Below are positions 16,851-24,305 of a DNA stretch of 64,000 nt, piece after piece. The number at the start of each line of letters is the position of its first letter. Within the stretch, counting starts at the first letter, position 1. The notes under the pieces are model-generated. The model saw only the letters and a program-made list of their open reading frames with translations. It did no database searches and was not told where the DNA came from. This DNA is from Stenotrophomonas indicatrix. GTDB lineage: Bacteria > Pseudomonadota > Gammaproteobacteria > Xanthomonadales > Xanthomonadaceae. Location of the stretch: NCBI GenBank assembly GCA_041545745.1, contig CP168152.1, positions 3,718,001 to 3,782,000 of the forward strand, written 5' to 3'. The position numbers were made by a program, and so were the translations under genes.

Positions 16851-16952
16851 GGCGGGGTACTGTGGGTTTGCGGGGTGTGAGCCGCATGGATGCGGCGACC
16901 AAGCCTACAAGGACGTACTTGCGGCGGCCCCGCAAACCCACAGTACCCCGCC
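16851..16952 (-). repeat. Large three-way-junction palindrome, copy 3 of 4 (reversed)
   Basis: Outer arms 16851-16875 and 16928-16952 are perfectly complementary over 25 bp. The interior 16876-16927 is 52 bases. Read on the minus strand it contains a TAC/GTA hairpin and GCCGCAT/ATGCGGC with a CC loop, and the downstream flank is TTCGACAGTTTC. Its interior closely resembles copy 1 (AAGTACGTCC shared), yet the outer arms are different, with compensating changes on both sides. Confidence 0.88.
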
Positions 16953-17045
16953 ATCCCGCAGGAAGCCCGCTTCGGCTCTTGCTTCGGTGGTTGCTGTTGC
17001 TGTGGCCTCTGCAGGTTCAGGGCTGCAAGCCATGCCGAAAACCCT

Positions 17046-18374
17046 TCACCCCGCCATCAACGCTTCGATCTCGTCGGCGCTGCGCGCCAGGCCTTCGGTC
17101 AACACCCGATGCCCGTCGTCGGTGATCAGCACGTCATCTTCGGTACGGATGCCGATGCCACGCCAGCGCGGTTCCACTGTCGTGTCGTCCACGCCGATGT
17201 ACAGCCCCGGCTCGATGGTGAAGGCCATGCCCGGCTCCAGCAGACGCGAATCGCCGGCCAGGCGGTAATCGCCTACGTCGTGCACATCCAGCCCGATCCA
17301 GTGCCCCGTCTTGTGCCGGTAGAAACGCTGGTACAAGCCTTCGGTGAGATTCTTTTCCAGCGTGCCCTTCAACAGGCCCAGTTGCAGCAACCCCTCGGTA
17401 AGAGTCTGCACCGCCGCCAGATGGCCCATTTCGTACGCCACGCCCGGTTTGGCCTGGGCCAGTGCCGCCGCCTGTGCCGCCCCCACCAGATCATGCAGCG
17501 CGCGCTGCTCGGCGCTGAAACGACCGTTGACCGGGAACGTGCGGGTGATGTCACTGGCATAGCCGCGATACTCGGCACCGGCATCGATCAACACCAGTTC
17601 ACCGTCGCGCGAACGCGCGTTGTTGTCGCGGTAATGCAGGATGCAGGCGTTGCGGCCGGCACCGACGATGCTGCAGTACGCAGGCACCGCGTCGTTGGCG
17701 CGGAACACCCGCTCCAGCTCGGCCTGCAGTTCGTACTCGTGGATGCCGGCCTTCGCGGCCTGCATGGCCGCACGATGCGCCAGCACGCTGATATCGGCCG
17801 CGCGCTGCATCAACGCCACCTCGGCACCGGACTTGAACAACCGCTGCTCGTGCAGCAGATGGCCCAGTTCCAGGAACTCATGCGGTGGCTGCGCACCATG
17901 GCGCACCTGCGAACGTACGCGGTTCACCCAGCCGATCAGCTTCAGGTCGAAATCCGCGTCGCGGCCGAAGTGGTAGTACACCCGCGACCGCCCTTCCAGC
18001 AGGCCCGGCAGGATGTCGTCCAGATCGGTGATCGGGTACGCATCGTCCATCGCGAACTGCGCCACTGCGCCGTCCTGGCCGGCGCGCCCTCCATCCCAGG
18101 CTTCACGCTCGGGATCACGCTCGCGACAGAACAGGATGGCTTCACCGTGGCGGCGACCGGGAATCAGCACAAGCACCGCTTCCGGCTCCGGGAAGCCGGT
18201 CAGGTACTGGAAATCCGAATCCTGCCGGTACGGATAATGGGTATCGAGGCTTCGCACCTTCTCCGATGCCGCCGGCAGCACCAGGATCGCGTCTTCGCCC
18301 GCCATGTCCATCAGCTGCCGACGGCGACGCTTGTACTCGCCGGCAGCGATGCCGGTGCGCTGCTTGATATCCAT
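17046..18374 (-). CDS. pepP: Xaa-Pro aminopeptidase P
   Basis: 442 residues, matching E. coli PepP (about 440), which removes any N-terminal residue preceding proline. The N-terminal AMP_N domain opens IAAGEYKRRRRQLM and contains SEKVRSLDTHYPYRQDSDF near 40-60. The metallopeptidase domain has all five manganese ligands: LIDAGAE, YASDITRT, HKTGHWIGLDVHD, TIEPGLYI and IRTEDDV. Start ATG at 18374 shares one base with the TGA stop of the UPF0149 gene, as in the conserved ygfB-pepP pair of gammaproteobacteria, where ubiquinone genes often follow; here the converging pepQ follows instead. It is paralogous to pepQ across the palindrome-rich gap but differs clearly in the N-terminal domain. Confidence 0.96.
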   Translation of the reverse strand: MDIKQRTGIAAGEYKRRRRQLMDMAGEDAILVLPAASEKVRSLDTHYPYRQDSDFQYLTGFPEPEAVLVLIPGRRHGEAILFCRERDPEREAWDGGRAGQDGAVAQFAMDDAYPITDLDDILPGLLEGRSRVYYHFGRDADFDLKLIGWVNRVRSQVRHGAQPPHEFLELGHLLHEQRLFKSGAEVALMQRAADISVLAHRAAMQAAKAGIHEYELQAELERVFRANDAVPAYCSIVGAGRNACILHYRDNNARSRDGELVLIDAGAEYRGYASDITRTFPVNGRFSAEQRALHDLVGAAQAAALAQAKPGVAYEMGHLAAVQTLTEGLLQLGLLKGTLEKNLTEGLYQRFYRHKTGHWIGLDVHDVGDYRLAGDSRLLEPGMAFTIEPGLYIGVDDTTVEPRWRGIGIRTEDDVLITDDGHRVLTEGLARSADEIEALMAG

Positions 18375-18922
18375 CAGTTCAGGCGCTGCCGATGGCGCGC
18401 GGCCAGTACCACGTCACCGTGCAGCAGCAGCACCGCCACCCGGATGAACTCTTCGATTTCCGACAGGGCTTCGTCGTCGTCATCACCGCCGGCTTCGAAA
18501 TCCTCGCTCGAGGCACGGGCCAGGCTGGCCAGATCGTTCAGCGCCTCCTCGCCTTCTTCGGACAAGGTCGGCCGGTGGCCGCCACTGCCCAGGCCGAAGC
18601 CGCCCAGGAAAGAACGGGTCCAGCTGAACATGGCATCCGCCTGCGCGGCCACGTCGCTGCTGTCGGTCAACAGCAGCTCGAAGGCGAAGTCACGGTCTTC
18701 CAGCTGCTTGATGGTGGCCTCCAGCAACTGCGCCAGCGCACTGTCGGCAGCCACCTGCGGCAGATTGTCGTCGGCCAGCACACGCGCCGGCCAGTCATTG
18801 CCGGGGGCACCGCCAGCGGCCAGCCAGCCGCACAGCCCGCCATGCAGTTCGGCAGCAGTGGCGCCCAGGCCCAGTTCCTGGCTGGCGCGGGTAACGTCGT
18901 CGACGGAGGGAAGTTCGGTCAT
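18374..18922 (-). CDS. ygfB: UPF0149 (YgfB/YecA) family protein
   Basis: 182 residues of the UPF0149 family, an all-alpha acidic protein. In Pseudomonas aeruginosa YgfB modulates expression of AmpDh3 and beta-lactam resistance; the biochemical role elsewhere is unclear. Conserved features: ELHGGLCGWLAAGG near residue 25, FELLLTDSSD near 80, FLGGFGLG near 105, EEGEEALNDLASLAR, and a strongly acidic segment (EAGGDDDDEALSEIEEFIRVAVLLLH) near 145-165, here written only to locate it in short parts: GGDDDDEA and EEFIRVAV. It is translationally coupled to pepP and diverges from the TIGR02449/zapA operon, the same order as in E. coli. Confidence 0.92.
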   Translation of the reverse strand: MTELPSVDDVTRASQELGLGATAAELHGGLCGWLAAGGAPGNDWPARVLADDNLPQVAADSALAQLLEATIKQLEDRDFAFELLLTDSSDVAAQADAMFSWTRSFLGGFGLGSGGHRPTLSEEGEEALNDLASLARASSEDFEAGGDDDDEALSEIEEFIRVAVLLLHGDVVLAARHRQRLN

Positions 18923-19076
18923 CGTGCGGCTCGTTCGGAAGGGAAACTTGCAGAGCGCGCACGCGCGCGCCCGTGAGCCGGGTAGTGTAGCAATGTGCCC
19001 GCCTGCTCTCCGTGGCCGCCGGGGCCTGCTGCGACAGTGCTTGACCGCCCTGACCCGGCTTGCCTATCGTGCGGGC

Positions 19077-19298
19077 ATGGAACCCGCCGATCCCCTTGCC
19101 CAGCTGCAGGCCTTCGCCGCCCGTGTGGAGGCGTTGCTGGACCGCAACCAGCGGCTGGCCGAGGAGAACCGCAGCCTGCGCCACCAGCAGGAACAGCTGG
19201 TGGCCGAGCGCTCGACGCTGCTGGCCAAGAACGAGCAGGCGCGTTCGCGGGTGGAAGCGATGATCACCCGGCTCAAATCCCTGGAGCAGCACACATGA
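19077..19298 (+). CDS. TIGR02449-type small coiled-coil protein
   Basis: 73 residues, not in a longer conserved frame: the ATG at 19077 begins MEPADPLAQLQAFAARVEAL. Almost the whole protein is a heptad-repeat coiled coil (RNQRLAEENRSLRHQQEQL), followed by NEQARSRVEAMITRLKSLEQ. This matches the family of small proteins next to zapA in gammaproteobacteria (TIGR02449), reminiscent of ZapB in size and coiled-coil form and presumed to act in cell division, though that has not been shown for this protein. Its stop overlaps the zapA start by four bases, so the two are cotranslated. It diverges from the ygfB gene across a 154-base region holding their promoters. Confidence 0.85.
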   Translation: MEPADPLAQLQAFAARVEALLDRNQRLAEENRSLRHQQEQLVAERSTLLAKNEQARSRVEAMITRLKSLEQHT

Positions 19299-19591
19299 GT
19301 GCCGAACCGGTCAGCGTCCGTATCCTTGATCGTGAATACACGGTCGGCGTCGGTGGCGATGAACGTGACAGCCTGATGGCGGCCGCCCGCCTGCTGGATG
19401 CGCGCATGCGCGAGATCCGTGGCAGCAACCGGATGGCCGCCGTCGACCGCATCGCGGTGCTGGCGGCACTCAACCTGGCGCACGAACTGCAGCAGCTGCG
19501 CGATGAGAACGCCCGCCAGGCGGTGGCCCTGCAGCAGACTCTGGCCGACCTGAACCGGCGTCTGGACCGGGCAATCGACAGCAGCACGTGA
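19295..19591 (+). CDS. zapA: Cell division protein ZapA
   Basis: 98 residues from the ATG at 19295, which overlaps the previous stop. ZapA is a cytoplasmic tetramer that bundles FtsZ filaments at midcell. The N-terminal globular part reads VSVRILDREYTVGVGGDERD, with the usual LMAAARLLDARMREIR helix, and the C-terminal half is a long coiled coil (AALNLAHELQQLRDENARQA). Length and order match gammaproteobacterial ZapA. The downstream neighbours, 6S RNA and the 5-formyl-THF cyclo-ligase gene, reproduce the conserved zapA-ssrS-fau module. A longer frame from 18995 exists but includes the upstream gene and is not a likely start. Confidence 0.94.
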   Translation: MSAEPVSVRILDREYTVGVGGDERDSLMAAARLLDARMREIRGSNRMAAVDRIAVLAALNLAHELQQLRDENARQAVALQQTLADLNRRLDRAIDSST

Positions 19592-19675
19592 GAAAGGCGC
19601 GGAATGCGCCTTCTCTTTTCTGAATTGGCACGCACTGTTGCCGACGAACGGCCTATCCAGATCACCCGCGGTAGC

Positions 19676-19681
19676 TATAAT
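19676..19681 (+). promoter_or_regulatory. Sigma-70 -10 box for 6S RNA
   Basis: A perfect TATAAT at 19676-19681, 8 to 9 bases before the predicted 5' end of 6S RNA. No convincing TTGACA is seen 17 bases upstream (the sequence there is CTATCC), so the -35 is weak. Confidence 0.65.
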
Positions 19682-19689
19682 GGCCACGC

Positions 19690-19875
19690 GTTCTCTGCGG
19701 TACTCGACGGCATGTGCAAACATTCGCCTTGTCCCTTAAGAACGACACCGGGAGCGCGACAGCGCCGGGAGTGCAGGTCCGCCTTGCAGCGGGAAGCCCG
19801 ATGGTTCTCCAACGTTCCCACTTGAGCCCGCGGGTTCAAGGTCGTTTCGCATGCATCGACATTGCGGAGAATGCA
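19690..19875 (+). ncRNA. ssrS: 6S RNA
   Basis: About 185 bases between zapA and fau, the standard place for ssrS. 6S RNA mimics an open promoter and sequesters sigma-70 RNA polymerase in stationary phase. The 5' end (TTCTCTGCGGTACTCG, from 19691) and the 3' end (CGACATTGCGGAGAAT, 19857-19872) form the closing stem. The middle has the expected large asymmetric bubble, flanked by CCTTGTCCCTTAAG on the 5' side and CACTTGAGCCCGCGGGTTCAAGG on the 3' side, with a GC hairpin between (CACCGGGAGCG... region). A perfect -10 box precedes it and an intrinsic terminator follows. Exact ends are estimated. Confidence 0.85.
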
Positions 19876-19885
19876 ATATTCCAGC

Positions 19886-19920
19886 AAGGGCGGCGTCTTC
19901 GGGCGTCGCCCTTGTTCTTT
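19886..19920 (+). terminator. Intrinsic terminator after 6S RNA
   Basis: AAGGGCGGCG at 19886-19895 pairs with CGTCGCCCTT at 19904-19913 (one mismatch) around a TCTTCGGG loop and is followed by GTTCTTT. It lies just beyond the 6S 3' end and before the fau start at 19958. Confidence 0.75.
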
Positions 19921-19957
19921 CCGGCACAATGGCGGCTGATCCTTGCCGCACGCTGCC

Positions 19958-20551
19958 ATGACCGACCCGCGACAGGCCCTGCGCCACGACCTGCGGCAAC
20001 GCCGCCGCGACCTTTCCGCTCCCGCCCGTATTGCCGCTGCCGAATCGCTGGCCGACGCGCTGCTGGCACTGCCGTTCGCCCCGCGCGAAGGCGCCGTGGC
20101 CGGCTACTGGGCGCTGGATGGCGAAATCGCCCTGCACCGCTGGCAGCTGCAACTGCCCGACACGCTGCGCTACTGCCTGCCTGTGCTGCACGGCGACGTG
20201 CTGCGCTTCGCGCCCTGGCGCCCCGGCCAACCGTTGACCAGCAACTGTTACGGCATCCCCGAACCGGACGTCGCCCTCGAGGACACGCTGGAACCGGCGC
20301 AGATGGCCCTGGTGGTGACGCCGCTGGTGGGCTTCGACGCACAGTGCCGGCGGCTGGGAATGGGAGGCGGCTGGTATGATCGCAGCTTCGCCTTCCGCCA
20401 TGATCGGCCGGCGCCACCCTGGCTGGTCGGCGCGGCATTCTCGGTGCAGCAGGTCGAGTCCTTGCCGGTAGCGTCCTGGGACGTGCCGGTGGATGCGATC
20501 TGCACTGAAGCCGGCACCCTGCTCCCTTCCGCTGCCCCCGTGAACGCATGA
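19958..20551 (+). CDS. fau: 5-formyltetrahydrofolate cyclo-ligase
   Basis: 197 residues from the ATG at 19958 (an earlier TTG in frame is ignored). The enzyme uses ATP to convert 5-formyl-THF to 5,10-methenyl-THF, recycling folate. Recognisable elements are the basic N terminus RQALRHDLRQRRRDL, the GIPEP motif near 100 and the C-terminal TPLVGFDAQCRRLGMGGGWYDR near 130-150, which forms the nucleotide/folate site. The conserved link with 6S RNA (processing of the ssrS-fau transcript in E. coli) is kept, with a terminator-like hairpin between. Its stop overlaps the following EVE-domain gene by four bases (ATGA), so the two are cotranslated. Confidence 0.94.
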   Translation: MTDPRQALRHDLRQRRRDLSAPARIAAAESLADALLALPFAPREGAVAGYWALDGEIALHRWQLQLPDTLRYCLPVLHGDVLRFAPWRPGQPLTSNCYGIPEPDVALEDTLEPAQMALVVTPLVGFDAQCRRLGMGGGWYDRSFAFRHDRPAPPWLVGAAFSVQQVESLPVASWDVPVDAICTEAGTLLPSAAPVNA

Positions 20552-21027
20552 CCGCCCGCAAGCGCTACTGGCTGATGAAGTCCGAACCGGACGCCTTTTC
20601 CATCGATGACCTGGCCAAGGTCAAGGTTGAACCCTGGAACGGCGTGCGCAACTACCAGGCGCGCAATTTCATGCGCGACGGCATGCAGGTCGGCGACGGC
20701 ATCCTGTTCTACCACTCCAATACCAAGGTGCCGGGCATCGTCGGGCTGGCCACGGTGGCCAGCGCGGCCTACCCGGATGACACCCAGTTCGATCCGAAAT
20801 CCGACTACCACGACCCCAAGAGCACGCGCGAGAACCCGCGCTGGATGCTGGTGGACGTGGCCTTCGACCGCAAGCTGAAGCAGGTGATCGCGCTGGACGA
20901 GATCAAGCTGCATGCCGAGGAACTCGGCGAAGGCTTCCCGCTGGTTGCCAAGGGCAACCGCCTGTCGGTGTTCCCGGTGACCGCCGCGCAGTGGAAACTG
21001 CTGCTGTCGCTGGAAAAGAAATCCTGA
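20548..21027 (+). CDS. EVE domain protein
   Basis: 159 residues, a stand-alone EVE domain (PUA-like fold, related to the eukaryotic YTH domain and to thymocyte nuclear protein 1). The hallmark opening RKRYWLMKSEPDAFS is followed by WNGVRNYQARNFMRD near 30 and GDGILFYHSN near 53, which line the pocket for a modified base. EVE domains are thought to read modified DNA or RNA bases; they occur alone as housekeeping proteins and also fused to restriction enzymes. No defence partner is present here, and the neighbours are folate and pentose-phosphate genes, so a household role in nucleic-acid surveillance is more likely. The start overlaps the fau stop. Confidence 0.93.
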   Translation: MTARKRYWLMKSEPDAFSIDDLAKVKVEPWNGVRNYQARNFMRDGMQVGDGILFYHSNTKVPGIVGLATVASAAYPDDTQFDPKSDYHDPKSTRENPRWMLVDVAFDRKLKQVIALDEIKLHAEELGEGFPLVAKGNRLSVFPVTAAQWKLLLSLEKKS

Positions 21028-21051
21028 TTCCCTGCCTGAGAGCTCTCCGCA

Positions 21052-21699
21052 ATGTCTGAAGCCAAGCGCCTGGCCGCCGAAAAGGCCATCGAGTACGTCG
21101 AAGACGGCATGATCGTCGGTGTCGGTACCGGTTCCACCGTCGCCTATTTCATCGATGCGCTGGCCCGCATCCAGCATCGCATCAAGGGTGCGGTGTCCAG
21201 TTCCGAACAGAGCACCGCGCGCCTGAAGCAGCATGGCATCGAGGTGATCGAACTGAACCACACCGGCACCCTGTCGCTGTACGTGGATGGCGCCGACGAG
21301 TGCGATGCCAACAAGTGCCTGATCAAGGGCGGCGGCGCTGCGCTGACCCGCGAGAAGATCATCGCCGAGGCCAGCGAGCGCTTTGTCTGCATCGTCGACC
21401 CGAGCAAGCAGGTGCCCGTGCTGGGCAGGTTCCCGCTGCCGGTGGAAGTGATCCCGATGGCACGCAGCCTGGTGGCCCGCCAGATCCGCGACATGACCGG
21501 CGGCCAGCCGACCTGGCGCGAAGGCGTGGTGACCGACAACGGCAACCAGATCCTGGACATCCACAACCTGCAGATCACCGATCCGGAAAAGCTGGAGCGC
21601 GAGCTCAACCAGCTGCCGGGCGTGGTCTGTGTCGGCCTGTTCGCACGTCGCCGTGCCGATGTGGTGATCGTCGGCGGCGAGCCGCCGATCGTGCTCTGA
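21052..21699 (+). CDS. rpiA: Ribose-5-phosphate isomerase A
   Basis: 215 residues, full length. RpiA interconverts ribose 5-phosphate and ribulose 5-phosphate in the non-oxidative pentose phosphate pathway. Seen: [16 protein letters not shown] near 22-38 (phosphate loop), the VSSSEQST segment, the catalytic YVDGADECD near 80-90 and [14 protein letters not shown] near 95-108 with the active lysine, then GNQILDIHN near 165. The start ATG at 21052 follows the EVE gene by 24 bases. In many gammaproteobacteria rpiA and fau lie close together near zapA, so this run of genes is an old neighbourhood. It is followed 20 bases later by a DUF192 lipoprotein gene on the same strand. Confidence 0.97.
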   Translation: MSEAKRLAAEKAIEYVEDGMIVGVGTGSTVAYFIDALARIQHRIKGAVSSSEQSTARLKQHGIEVIELNHTGTLSLYVDGADECDANKCLIKGGGAALTREKIIAEASERFVCIVDPSKQVPVLGRFPLPVEVIPMARSLVARQIRDMTGGQPTWREGVVTDNGNQILDIHNLQITDPEKLERELNQLPGVVCVGLFARRRADVVIVGGEPPIVL

Positions 21700-21719
21700 C
21701 CCTTCGAAGGACCCTGACG

Positions 21720-22166
21720 ATGTCATTGCTGCGCTCACTGCTGATGCTCCCGCTGCTGGCCCTGACCGGCTGCGCCACCGATGCCGCCCGCCACTGGGTG
21801 GAACTGGGCGGCGCACGCTATGACGTTGAACTGGCCACCAACGATGAAACCCGTGCGCGTGGGTTGATGTTCCGCGACCAGATGGCCGAGGACCACGGCA
21901 TGCTGTTCGTGCATGACCGCGAGGAAATGCAGGCGTACTGGATGAAGAACACCAAGATCGCGCTGGACATCCTGTACTTCGACAGCGAGCGGCGGCTGGT
22001 GAGCCAGCAGCGCGACGTGCCGCCGTGCTCGGCCGGCGACATGTGCCCGCCCTACCCCAGCGGCGGTCCGGCGCGCTTCGTGCTGGAGCTCAATGCCGGC
22101 CAAGCGGAGAAGCTCAAGCTGAAGGATGGTACCGAGCTGACCTTCGGCCCGGGCATCGAGAAGTAG
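21720..22166 (+). CDS. DUF192 family lipoprotein
   Basis: 148 residues starting MSLLRSLLMLPLLALTGCA; the LALTGC lipobox predicts cleavage before Cys19 and lipid anchoring at the outer membrane or periplasm. The mature part is a DUF192 domain, with the characteristic TNDETRARGLMFRDQMAEDH, GMLFVHD and YWMKNTKIALDILYFD segments. DUF192 proteins are small beta-barrels of unknown function. It is the last gene of the fau-EVE-rpiA series. The ATG at 21720 is preceded by GAAGGA at a good distance. Its TAG stop is embedded in a GTAG that heads a GC-rich palindrome (22163-22193), so the repeat element supplies the end of the gene. Confidence 0.9.
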   Translation: MSLLRSLLMLPLLALTGCATDAARHWVELGGARYDVELATNDETRARGLMFRDQMAEDHGMLFVHDREEMQAYWMKNTKIALDILYFDSERRLVSQQRDVPPCSAGDMCPPYPSGGPARFVLELNAGQAEKLKLKDGTELTFGPGIEK

Positions 22167-22193
22167 GGGTCGGCCGGGCTGCGCCCGGCCCCC
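22163..22193 (+). repeat. SMAG-type palindrome overlapping a stop codon
   Basis: GTAG at 22163-22166 contains the TAG stop of the DUF192 gene and is followed by a GC-rich hairpin, GGCCGGGC/GCCCGGCC around TGC (22171-22189), within a longer GGGG/CCCC-flanked palindrome. The form matches SMAG elements, though this stem is more GC-rich than most copies. Confidence 0.7.
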
Positions 22194-22235
22194 ACCGAAT
22201 CAACATCAAATGCAACATCTGGGCGACCGAGGGAT

Positions 22236-22339
22236 GGCGGGGCGGTGTGGGCTTGCAGGACACGCCGTAAACCCATCCCTGGGGGCTCGTAGGCGCCATC
22301 CATGGCGCCTGCGGTCCTGCAAGCCCACACCGCCCCACC
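22236..22339 (+). repeat. Large three-way-junction palindrome, copy 4 of 4
   Basis: Outer arms 22236-22261 and 22314-22339 pair at 25 of 26 positions. The interior 22262-22313 is 52 bases. It contains CCCA/TGGG at about 22272-22283 and AGGCGCCAT/ATGGCGCCT at 22291-22310 with a CC loop. The left flank is GGGAT and the right flank CTGACAGTTTCC, as in the other copies. The arm sequence (GGCGGTGTGGGCTTGCAGG region) is unique to this copy. Confidence 0.88.
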
Positions 22340-22367
22340 CCTGACAGTTTCCCGCTGCTGTTGGTGG

Positions 22368-22411
22368 GTGTCGACCTTGGTCGACACGGTAGATCCACGC
22401 CATGCGTGGAT
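22368..22411 (+). repeat. GTCGACC/GGTCGAC hairpin plus SMAG element
   Basis: GTGTCGACC/GGTCGACAC with TT loop at 22368-22387, then GTAG at 22389-22392 and ATCCACGC/GCGTGGAT at 22393-22411. From 22361 the sequence closely repeats 837-889, including TGGTGGGTGTCGACC and ACGGTAG, so the palindrome, hairpin and SMAG form one composite unit at both places. Confidence 0.85.
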
Positions 22412-22483
22412 GGGAAATCGGTGGGATGAGAAATTCACGCCACACTGCTTGAAACCGCCCACGATTGCCACCAGTCTGTGGGC

Positions 22484-23329
22484 ATGCAGGACCGGATCAC
22501 ACTCCCCGACTGGGATGCACTGGCAGCCTTCGACGACGAGGCGCTGCCACTGCTGCCGACCGCGCTGCTGATCGCGCGCGATGAATATCCCGATCTGCAG
22601 CCGTCGACCTACGATGCGCTGGTGCAGAGCCACGTCGAGCACCTGCGCGCCGAGGTGGACAGCATCGAGCACAGCCCGCTGAAGATGGCCGCCATCAACC
22701 GGCATCTGTTCGATGAGCTGGGTTACAGCGGCGACCACCAGGAGTACTACGACCCGCGCAACAGCTACCTCAACCAGGTGTTCGAGCGCCGTCTGGGCAA
22801 TCCGATATCGCTGGCGCTGGTGCAGATGGAAGTGGCGCGACGGCTGGGCATTCCGCTGGACGGCGTGTCATTTCCCGGTCATTTCCTGGTGCGCCTGCCG
22901 GTCGACGATGGCGTGCTGGTGATGGACCCGTTCAACGGTGGCCGCCCGCTGGACGTGGACGAACTGCGCGAGCGCGCCAAGTCGCACCTGGGCGGGCAGA
23001 TGCCCGACGACCAGGTACTCGCGCAGATCCTCGATCCTGCACCGAGCCGCGCGATCCTGATCCGCATGCTGCGCAATCTGCATGGCGTGTATGCCGAGGC
23101 CAGCGAGTGGGATCGTGCCGCGCGCAGTGCCGACCGCCTGCTCAAGCTCGCCCCCGAACAGGACGATGCGCTGCGTGACCGCGGCCTGGCCTATCTGCAG
23201 CTGGACTACCTGGCCGGGGCCCGCACCGACCTGGGCCTGTACCTGAAGCGCAACCCCGAGGCCAGCGACGCGCAATGGCTGCGCGAGAAACTGATCGACC
23301 TCGGCGGGCCCGCACCACGGCTGCATTGA
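22484..23329 (+). CDS. SirB1-type transglutaminase-like/TPR protein
   Basis: 281 residues from the ATG at 22484; a GTG two codons earlier is also possible and neither has a strong ribosome-binding site. The protein matches the SirB1 N-terminal domain (transglutaminase-like superfamily): YYDPRNSYLNQVFERRLGNP near 85, GIPLDGVSFPGHFLVR near 120 and DPFNGGRPLD near 145. The C-terminal part (about 195-265) holds tetratricopeptide-like helices, YAEASEWDRAARSADRLLKL and RDRGLAYLQLDYLAGARTDL. Homologues sit near peptide-release and heme genes in E. coli (sirB1/ychA) but no enzymatic activity is known. It is preceded by 317 bases of repeats, so it is probably transcribed separately from the DUF192 gene. 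Confidence 0.87.
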   Translation: MQDRITLPDWDALAAFDDEALPLLPTALLIARDEYPDLQPSTYDALVQSHVEHLRAEVDSIEHSPLKMAAINRHLFDELGYSGDHQEYYDPRNSYLNQVFERRLGNPISLALVQMEVARRLGIPLDGVSFPGHFLVRLPVDDGVLVMDPFNGGRPLDVDELRERAKSHLGGQMPDDQVLAQILDPAPSRAILIRMLRNLHGVYAEASEWDRAARSADRLLKLAPEQDDALRDRGLAYLQLDYLAGARTDLGLYLKRNPEASDAQWLREKLIDLGGPAPRLH

Positions 23330-23340
23330 GGTTTTCCGGT

Positions 23341-23387
23341 GTGCGGACCAACGGTCCGCTCCCACAGGAAGGTCCGCACCCACAGAC
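23341..23387. repeat. GGTCCGCAC palindrome cluster
   Basis: GTGCGGACC with an imperfect partner GGTCCGCTCCCAC (23341-23365) and a further GGTCCGCACCCAC (23371-23383). Related to the hairpin at 48117-48136. It lies between the convergent SirB1-like and rubredoxin genes. Confidence 0.6.
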
Positions 23388-23395
23388 AGGTCCGA

Positions 23396-23587
23396 TCAAT
23401 CGATCTCGACCATCTCGAAATCGTCCTTGGTCACGCCGCAATCCGGGCACGTCCAGGTCTCGGGGATGTCTTCCCAGCGAGTGCCCGGGGCGATGCCCTC
23501 TTCCGGCAGTCCATCCGCTTCGCGGTAAAGGAATCCGCAGACCACGCACATCCAGGTACGCAGGGTGGTGGGGGGGGCTTCGCTCAT
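23396..23587 (-). CDS. Rubredoxin
   Basis: 63 residues from the ATG at 23587, starting [20 protein letters not shown]. Rubredoxins are small one-iron electron carriers in the cytoplasm. The two metal-binding knuckles CVVCG and CPDCG are intact, with the usual aromatic spacing ([20 protein letters not shown] between). The frame extends upstream to 23638, but homologues start near MSEAP and that ATG is the closest to the conserved core. It diverges from thiE, 67 bases away. Partners such as rubredoxin reductase or an alkane hydroxylase are not in the window. It could serve oxidative-stress or terminal-oxidase maturation roles seen in other gammaproteobacteria. Confidence 0.94.
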   Translation of the reverse strand: MSEAPPTTLRTWMCVVCGFLYREADGLPEEGIAPGTRWEDIPETWTCPDCGVTKDDFEMVEID

Positions 23588-23654
23588 CGGATAATCAGGG
23601 CTGGATTCACGGGCCGCCATTGTCCCATCGCGGTCCACTCACCGGTAGCCATCG

Positions 23655-24290
23655 ATGACTTCTGCTTCCCCGACGCCCCGTGGCGTCTACCTGATCACCC
23701 CGGATGAACCCGATACCGCCCGCCTGCTGGCACGCACCGCGCCGCTGCTGGCCGCCGGTGCCACCTGGCTGCAATACCGCAACAAGACCGCCAGCGATGC
23801 CCTGCGGCGGGAACAGGCTACGGCCCTGCTGGCCCTGTGCGCAGCCCATGATGTGCCGCTGATCGTCAACGACGACCCGATGCTTGCCCAGGCCATCGGC
23901 GCAGCCGGCGTGCACCTGGGCGGCACCGACGGCGACATCTCCGCCGCCCGCAGCCTGCTCGGCCCCGACGCCATCATCGGCGCCTCCTGCTACGACCAGC
24001 TGGCCAACGCCGAGCGCGCCGTGGCTGCCGGCGCCAGCTACGTGGCCTTCGGCGCGTTCTTCCCCACCACCACCAAGGTCACCAGCAGCCGTGCCCACAC
24101 CGACCTGCTGCGGCAGAGCGCCGCACTGGGCGTGCCGCGGGTGGCGATTGGCGGCCTGAGCCCGGACAATGTCGGTCCCATCATCGATGCCGGCGCCGAT
24201 CTGCTGGCCGTGGTCAGCGGCATCTACGCCGCACAGGACCCGGTCGCGACCCAGCGCGCCTACCTCGCCCGTTTCGATACGCCGCAGTAA
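23655..24290 (+). CDS. thiE: Thiamine-phosphate synthase
   Basis: 211 residues. ThiE joins HMP pyrophosphate and thiazole phosphate to make thiamine phosphate. It shows the TIM-barrel landmarks: [11 protein letters not shown] at the start, WLQYRNKTA near 33, [20 protein letters not shown] near 70 with the diphosphate/metal residues, [19 protein letters not shown] near 110, and [13 protein letters not shown] near 130 that closes over the substrate, ending IGGLSPDN and VVSGIY. It lies 15 bases before hemL, so the two vitamin/cofactor genes probably share a transcript. thiC, another thiamine gene, is at the far right of the window but is not linked. The start at 23655 is the first ATG after the divergent rubredoxin gene. 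Confidence 0.96.
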   Translation: MTSASPTPRGVYLITPDEPDTARLLARTAPLLAAGATWLQYRNKTASDALRREQATALLALCAAHDVPLIVNDDPMLAQAIGAAGVHLGGTDGDISAARSLLGPDAIIGASCYDQLANAERAVAAGASYVAFGAFFPTTTKVTSSRAHTDLLRQSAALGVPRVAIGGLSPDNVGPIIDAGADLLAVVSGIYAAQDPVATQRAYLARFDTPQ

Positions 24291-24305
24291 TACCCAGGAA
24301 ACCCC

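Noticed and set aside
20548..21027. EVE-domain gene as part of a defence island
   Set aside because: Its neighbours are folate and pentose-phosphate housekeeping genes in a conserved order, with no restriction or abortive-infection genes nearby.
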